A stretch of 21,920 bases of DNA from a virus: the IMG/VR virus record IMGVR_UViG_3300010883_000571, positions 1-21,920 of that record. The stretch is one strand, 5' to 3'. Below the pieces are notes generated by a model. It was not told the DNA's origin. It saw only the letters and a list, made by a program, of their open reading frames with translations, and made no database searches. A program made the translations under genes and the position numbers. Shown in pieces: positions 21,806 to 21,920 of the stretch (the stretch's first letter is position 1; each line of letters opens with the position of its first letter).

Positions 21806-21920
21806 ATGCATAAAGCACTAAGCTTTAAGATTTACGCCGATACTAAACTAGTCAAGACAACGCGAAACGCTCGTGTTGCTGACGCCCATCGGACGGCGTT
21901 ACGCCGTGATGGTTTCACCG
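21806..21920 (+). CDS. Small early protein, partial (C-terminus off the right edge)
   Basis: ATG 21806 follows the shared leader TTCTTGAAAGGAAACACACT, with AAAGGAA at about 8 nt. The frame stays open to the window end (38 complete codons). The visible part reads MHKALSFKIYADTKLVKTTR, then NARVADAHRTALRRDGFT. The opening strand (LSFKIYADTKLVKT) plus helix (NARVADAHRTALRRDG) pattern resembles the architecture of the 70-aa protein at 21220 (strand, then helix starting near residue 28), so they may be distant paralogues. No function is assigned. Confidence 0.7.
   Translation, partial: MHKALSFKIYADTKLVKTTRNARVADAHRTALRRDGFT

Overview
The window reads as part of a tailed double-stranded DNA phage genome (Caudoviricetes), or a prophage or metagenomic contig of one. 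It carries a large terminase, a portal protein, a prohead protease fused to a scaffold, a capsid decoration candidate, an HK97-fold major capsid candidate and a set of fibre/adhesin genes. It uses the standard bacterial code, has strong Shine-Dalgarno sites and near-consensus sigma-70 promoters, so the host is a bacterium. The host genus cannot be read from the sequence. The fibre modules and the GDP-mannose dehydratase resemble those of aquatic T4-like and related phages, which makes a marine or freshwater origin plausible but unproven.

Layout. Nearly everything from 1 to 20807 is read leftward (minus strand) in tightly packed, often overlapping genes. In transcription order (right to left) these are: a small acidic protein (20807-20541); a gp55-like late sigma factor candidate (20541-20020); an HTH plus coiled-coil protein, candidate small terminase (20033-19239); a class I SAM methyltransferase-like protein; a GDP-mannose 4,6-dehydratase; an HNH nuclease; an unknown Pro-rich/acidic-tailed protein; an ERCC4/XPF-type nuclease; a ClpP-like serine protease; the large terminase; the portal; the protease-scaffold gene with an internal scaffold start; a decoration protein candidate; and the major capsid protein. 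A strong intrinsic terminator follows (about 8288-8256). A second leftward unit then encodes virion surface or fibre proteins: a 74-aa protein, a micro-ORF, a 282-aa fibre-like protein, a 90-aa unknown, a LamG-fold lectin-like protein, and a repeat-rich fibre of more than 2005 residues that runs off the left edge. Neck, tail tube, sheath and baseplate genes are not in the window.

From about 20820 to the right edge the organisation flips. After a divergent intergenic region, the plus strand carries a ladder of sigma-70 promoters (-35 and -10 separated by exactly 17 bp in all four cases), followed by very small genes with a shared leader and ribosome-binding sequence. This looks like the start of an early, host-takeover region. 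The leftward late units share a different element, TGTGTATA(TATT), upstream of the first gene, the portal and the post-capsid unit. That would fit recognition by the phage's own sigma factor, but this is inference.

The least ordinary parts are: the block of six non-structural genes placed between the candidate small and the large terminase; the complete ClpP triad beside a separate prohead protease; the promoter-leader cassettes of the early region; the putative late-promoter motif; and the modular fibre with in-frame DNA duplications.
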